NCBI GenBank assembly: GCA_028751875.1 | Contig: CM054153.1 | Coordinates: forward strand, 27,744,552 to 27,808,551 | Length of the DNA: 64,000 nt | Reading direction: 5' to 3' | DNA from: Rapana venosa | Lineage: Eukaryota; Mollusca; Gastropoda; Neogastropoda; Muricidae | Shown: one piece after another, positions 59,183 to 64,000 of the stretch | Position numbering within the stretch: the stretch's first letter is position 1 | Layout of the letters: each line of letters opens with the position of its first letter | The notes under the pieces: model-generated | What the model was told of the DNA's origin: nothing | The model's input: only the letters and a program-made list of their open reading frames with translations | Databases searched by the model: none | Program-made: the position numbers and the translations under genes

Positions 59183-60125
59183 TCAACATTAACCTTTCAA
59201 CAGATCTGAAAAAACAAGGAATAATCACATCTGTAATTGGAGGATTTAATTCATCATTTCTAAGGCAAGATCCGTTCAAAATATTTTAAGCAATATATCA
59301 TTATACAGAAAGAAAGAAAAATAAATAAATAAATAAAAATCATTATATAGAACAAAATACAAATACATGTTGAGTAGACCATCTGTTCCTGAAAAACTAA
59401 AAGTGTCTATACTTCATGATAAGAACAGTGATAACAATCACAACGAAAATCAGAAAAAGATTTGTACCTGAAATCATTGGCAACAAATTTAAAACAAATG
59501 CGACATACACACACACAGACAAGCATCATGATTCTTGAATCAAATTCCATTTAAACTACACACACACACAATATGTGCACACACACTGTATATTTATCCA
59601 TTCAGGAGACTCTTTTGCATAATTCACAGTTGTAATGGTTTGTTTTCTGGCATAGTATAAGTTGTTTTGTTTTTATATTATAGTTGTACATTGGCATTAT
59701 TTCTGCCATGTTTTTACATTATAGTTGTTGGCATTGTTTTAGACCAATATTTTATTGCACACATATCTTGACACACATCTCTCACTTTACATCTCTCGTC
59801 TTTATTCTCTTTTGAAAATCATTTAGAGTGAACAGACATAAAAGCAAAGACAACAACAACAATAAGAACAACAGCACACACACACACACACGCACATTTT
59901 CCTATGACATAGCCAACACTAAAAATTAAGGACACTTTCAGATTTTCCTTTTTTTTTTTTTAAAAAAGTGGAATGCAAAAGTGTACGTTTCGGGGGAAGG
60001 TGAGGAAAATATTTACATTTATTCATGTCAGTGACTTTTTCTTCAGTCACCTGTTATCAATGTGGAGACACTACTATATGAGACTTCACTAGCGTATTCA
60101 AATCTGTTCTTCGAAAGGGGGGGAG
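59183..60125. other. Intergenic AT-rich sequence
   Basis: CA-rich tracts (59505-59590, 59875-59900) and unique sequence; no supported gene. Confidence 0.4.
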
Positions 60126-60515
60126 GTGGGGGCAGTTGTGCACAGGATACCCTAGTGGTAAAGCATTGGGATCACAATCTGATGGTGCAGGTTCGATCTA
60201 TCACTTGGGGAATTTTTCCCTGGAGCATCAGTACCAACTCCACCAAATGTCCTTTGGATGAGACTATAAACTGAGGTCCTGTGTATGAACACACAGAGAA
60301 CACCTTGTGCACACAAGATAAAGCCAATTGCGCCTTTTGGAAGGGAATGACATTGCGTGCTGATAGGAATGAATGACAAAACACATGCGCACTGGTGTTA
60401 CGTTTAGACATCCTCCCTTCAGTCAGAATGCAGCTGCCTTAATTGTGGTCACATGGTCATGTTATGCAAGATCTCACTAAGTAAACCTCAGAGCTCTAGC
60501 CAAAGAACAAAAAAG
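60126..60515 (+). mobile_element. Full-length SINE, head A, tail 2
   Basis: GGATACCCTAGTGGTAAAGC (A box), GTGCAGGTTCGATCTATC (B box), GGATGAGACTATAAACTGAG, then tail 2 (CAGAATGCAGCTGCCTTAAT, CCTCAGAGCTCTAGCCAAAG). Shows head A joined to tail 2 in one copy. Confidence 0.85.
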
Positions 60516-61189
60516 AAAATCTGTTATTTAGACCTCTCATTATTATGTACAGGGATACTAATAGAGTGCATTTTCTCTCCTTCCCATTCCTGCCATAATC
60601 TCAACCCTAAATTGTGCATGTATGTGATTTTGTGCCGCTAATGTGTGATTTTGACTTTTGGAAAACATCTCTTGAGAAACTGAGACCTGCTACTGAATGT
60701 TCCATAGCATGGAACTCAATACTGGAAAATCAAACTGAATAACAAGTCGTTTGGAGGAGACTCTGATCCAGTTGCACCCATATGCTTATGAAAATCGGAA
60801 AGAGCAGGAGGTACATCCCTACTGTCCTGGCAAAATTGGTAAGTTCAATTCCCACTATATCCCCCCTTATCCACTCATAGCAGAATCTCAAAGAGTGTTT
60901 GAAGCACATTTATGAATGGTTGAAAAGTAAGTGTGTGTGTGTGTGTGAAACACACCAAACATGATGCCGGCACTGATTAAATGCAGTCTATACAAGTTGA
61001 AAACACCAAAATTGTGAGGTAGGCATAGCTGACTGCTCAGACTTGTTGGGAAAAATGAGCAACAATGAAACTGTACAGACATGGTCAACCTTTAGCGCCC
61101 CTGAGCCCCTCCCCTCTTTGGTTATACTCTTCTTAAAATCCTGAAAATTGATAATACAAAAATACTTTTACCCCAAGCCTGTTTCTCAC

Positions 61190-62410
61190 CATCAACACCA
61201 CCTCAGAGTCTTTCTGCCAAGAACATTTTTATTTGGGTAAATTTTTGTGGGCTATTGTTGTGGCTGTCAGCTGGATATTACATAGGTCAGATAGGGTATA
61301 TAAGATGTGGCTAAAATACATTTCCCCCGAGTCTATTTCTCACCATCAACTCTTACCTTGAGTCTTAAGTCACCAAAATATTTTTCACTGTGTCTCCTTT
61401 TCACCATCAACTCTTATCTTGAGTCTTAAGTCACCAAAATACTTTTCACTGTGTCTCCTTTTCACCATCAACTCGTATCTTGAGTCAAGTCACCAAAATT
61501 TATACTTTTTCACTGTCTCTACTTCTGACCATCATCTCTTGAGTCTTAGTCACCTAAATACTTTTTCACTGTGTCTACTTCTGACCATCATCTCTTGAGT
61601 CTTAGTCACCTAAATACTTTTTCACTGTGTCTACTTCTCACCATCATCTCTTGAGTCTTAGTCACCTAAATACTTTTTCACTGTGTCTACTTCTGACCAT
61701 CATCTCTTGAGTCTTAGTCACCTAAATACTTTTTCACTGTGTCTACTTCTGACCATCATCTCTTGAGTCTTAGTCACCTAAATACTTTTTCACTGTGTCT
61801 ACTTCTGACCATCATCTCTTGAGTCTTAGTCACCTAAATACTTTTTCACTGTGTCTACTTCTCACCATCATCTCTTGAGTCTTAGTCACCTAAATACTTT
61901 TTCACTGTGTCTACTTCTGACCATCATCTCTTGAGTCTTAGTCACCTAAATACTTTTTCACTGTGTCTACTTCTCACCATCATCTCTTGAGTCTTAGTCA
62001 CCTAACTACTTTTCCACTGAGTCTACTTCGCACTGTCATCTCTTATCTTGAGTCAAGTCACCAAAATACTTTTCCACTGTGTCTACTTCTCACCATCAAT
62101 TTGTATCTCCAGTCTTACTCGCCACAATTTATACTTTTTCACTGTGTCTCCTTCTCACCATCAATTTGTATCTCCAGTCTTACCACAATTTATACTTTTT
62201 CACTGTGTCTACTTCTCACCATCAATTTGTATCTCCAGTCTTACCACAATTTATACTTTTTCACTGTCTCCTTCTCACCATCATCTCTTATCTGGAGTCA
62301 CAGACACCAAAATGTATACTTGCATTATCTCTTATCTCAAGTTTTAGTCACCAAAATTTATACTTTTTCACTGTGTCTACTCACCATCAACTCTTTATCT
62401 CATAGTCTTT
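61190..62410. repeat. ~57-bp minisatellite, about 18 copies, 3' of AMACR
   Basis: Core unit TTTTTCACTGTGTCTACTTC then TGACCATCATCTCTTGAGTC and TTAGTCACCTAAATAC. The middle copies (61550-61980) are nearly identical; the ends carry a variant (CACCATCAATTTGTATCTCC). On the AMACR strand it would be the 3' UTR or just downstream. Confidence 0.93.
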
Positions 62411-62470
62411 AATAACACCAGTCTCCTTCACGCGCATCAACAACAATACTCCACCATCACAAGCACGTAA

Positions 62471-62879
62471 TCACAATTTCGCTTTACTCTGCTGACCACC
62501 GTCCACGACCACCCCCTCTGTCACCAATCCTGCAATCTGCTCCTTGTCCAGCCCCGCCTCCAGCAGCACGGATACCGAGTCCTGACCTTGTCCAGGCTGA
62601 GGCAGCACTTCACCGACAGCCGGGGTTCTGGACAGTCGAGGGGCTGGAGCAGGCTCGTCTTTGCCTGTAGCAGGGTTAGGGAGGAAGGTCTGTGTCGCCT
62701 GGTTATGGGGTGTTTAGCAGCTTCGTCCATGTCTACCACGGGTTCCACGCATGCGTCCAGTTTGGAGAAGACTTCTGACCATTCGTTTTGTGTTTTGGTC
62801 TTGAAGGTGTCTTGAAATTTTCGCCGCAGTGCTGCCTGGTCGCTCATTTGAGGAAATTCTGCCGCGTCAATGTTCAGGC
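62471..62879 (-). CDS. AMACR: Alpha-methylacyl-CoA racemase, terminal exon, frame broken by one base
   Basis: AMACR interconverts the 2R and 2S forms of 2-methyl-branched acyl-CoAs (bile-acid and pristanic acid breakdown) in peroxisomes and mitochondria; it is a CoA-transferase family III fold enzyme. After the acceptor CCATTTTCCAG the exon reads FKTKTQNEWSEVFSKLDACV and EPVVDMDEAAKHP, close to the human [20 protein letters not shown] segment. At a run of four C (62707-62710 on +) the frame must shift by one missing base. The next frame is then open for 78 codons to the TGA at 62471-62473, with a proline-rich stretch, DSVSVLLEAGLDKEQIAGL and C-terminal Ala-Lys-Leu, a PTS1 peroxisomal signal. 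Without the shift the protein ends elsewhere with no PTS1. Upstream exons lie beyond the window. Confidence 0.85.
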
Positions 62880-62995
62880 CTGGAAAATGGAATGACAGAG
62901 GTGTTGTAGCTTGAGTGGGGGAAGACAAGTCTGTATGTTAGAATGAATATGCATGAGGGTATATGGGATATATGTGTGTGTTAAGTATATATGTG

Positions 62996-63375
62996 AGGAG
63001 GCACCGTGGTCGAGTGGTTTAGGTGGTCAACTCGTGATCCAGAGGTCGCGGGTTCGATCCCCGCTCGGCTCGGTATTGTGTCCTTGGGAAAGACACTTTA
63101 CTCCTATTTTCCTCACTCCACCCAGGTGTACAAGTGGGTACCAGCTCTGCTGGGGAAGTATCTGGCGACAGACTAGCGTCCTGTCACAGGGGTGGTGAAA
63201 AACCAGTTCGCTTAACGCTACAGAAACCAGGATAAGCTCCGGCTCTATGGGCCTTCTGGCTCGAAAGAACATACTTTTAAGTATATATGTGTGTGCATAT
63301 GCCTCCTCTGCTGTTTTGGAGGTCATCGTCGAACACGACGGACAAACATACATACATACATACATACATTTGTCT
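62996..63375 (+). mobile_element. Full-length tRNA-derived SINE, family Z
   Basis: Head ACCGTGGTCGAGTGGTTTAG with B box GCGGGTTCGATCCCCGC, then a central domain (TGTCCTTGGGAAAGACAC, TTTTCCTCACTCCACCCAGG). The end is GCCTCCTCTGCTGTTTTGG, AGGTCATCGTCGAACACGAC and an ACATACATACAT tail. The central domain resembles one I associate with SINE superfamilies shared across invertebrates. Inserted antisense in the last AMACR intron. Confidence 0.85.
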
Positions 63376-63784
63376 AGAAGTGTGTAGAGCATGAATATCT
63401 GCAAGCATACATGCCTTTAATATCAAGAAGGACTGAATGTTTAAGAAAAAAAATTACCTTCTAAACAATAATAGCAGAAAGGGAATACCAACAACACAAA
63501 AAGCTGTGATCTTGAAACAAGACCACAGTGAACTGATGTACCCTTAGATCTTAACATGAAGCTGCTCTTGTGGTGATGCACTCTCTCAGGGGAGAGCAGC
63601 CTGAATTTCATGCGGAGAAATCTGTCAGGACTTAAAAGTGATATGAAAATGAAAAAGAACTGAAGATCCATTGACCTTACCTTGGAGTATAGCCAAAAGG
63701 ACCTCATATTCTTTCGAGCAAGACTAAAAAATCTAAAAGCCAGGTGTGAGATGGGTTGGGTTTTTTTAATACAGCCATTAAAAA

Positions 63785-64000
63785 ATTGAGATTGGAGTCA
63801 GAAAGAACAGAGGTTTCTTGGAGCAAAGTCAGAAAGAACTGAGGTTTCTTGGAGCAAAGTCAGAAAGAACTGAGGTTTCTTGGAGCAAAGCCTGAAAGAA
63901 CTGAGGTTTCATGGAGCAAAGTCGCATAGAACTGAGGTTTCATGGAGATAAGTTGAAAGAACTGAGTTTCATGGAGCAAAGTCAAAATGTACTGAGGTTT
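63785..64000 (+). repeat. ~31-bp tandem repeat running off the right edge
   Basis: AGAACTGAGGTTTCTTGGAG followed by CAAAGTCAGAA, about seven copies, later ones reading TTTCATGGAG. In the AMACR intron. Confidence 0.93.

Noticed and set aside
63000..63075. tRNA gene with GGTTCGATCC T arm
   Set aside because: Head of SINE family Z, followed by its central domain and 3' end.

Overview
The window looks like animal nuclear DNA, most likely from a mollusc and plausibly a gastropod. It has one gene split into many short exons with GT-AG introns, very dense microsatellites and minisatellites, about forty copies of tRNA-derived SINE modules, and several non-LTR retrotransposon remnants. Nothing looks bacterial, viral or plasmid-like. 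The mollusc assignment is an inference from the repeats, not proven.

Main gene: on the + strand, 31 coding exons from 5611 to 52401 assemble into one protein of 1365 residues, an orthologue of the coiled-coil protein CCDC171. Every junction keeps phase, every intron is GT-AG, the coding length divides by three, and there is no internal stop. The first coding exon (from 5585) begins at a splice acceptor, so at least one untranslated exon should lie upstream; a candidate ending at 3675 carries an ATGGCGG motif and an eight-codon upstream ORF. The 3' UTR may run to an AATAAA at 57892.

Second gene: on the - strand, 62471-62879 is the terminal exon of an alpha-methylacyl-CoA racemase (AMACR) gene whose other exons lie beyond the right edge. 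Its reading frame is broken by one missing base in a run of C; in the shifted frame it ends in Ala-Lys-Leu, a peroxisomal targeting signal. The two genes are convergent, and their shared downstream space holds a 29-bp tandem array and a ~57-bp minisatellite.

Repeats by region: 1-740 is the C-terminal end of a non-LTR ORF2. 7149-8307 is an internally deleted piggyBac-like transposon between TTAA sites, with what may be the start of a transposase on the - strand. The introns are filled with SINEs built from interchangeable tRNA-like heads, one common body and two alternative tails, plus two other dispersed families, a 5S-rRNA-like chimeric SINE (28.2-28.5 kb), an open RTE-like ORF2 fragment (35.9-36.6 kb) and many tandem arrays.

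Most interesting local structure: the minisatellite at 17.1-17.6 kb has copied the 3' splice site of exon 10. Eight tandem acceptor copies sit at spacings of 63, 66 or 69 bp (all multiples of three), and only the last opens into the conserved exon. Tandem duplication also touches the acceptor of exon 25 and abuts the donor of exon 27.
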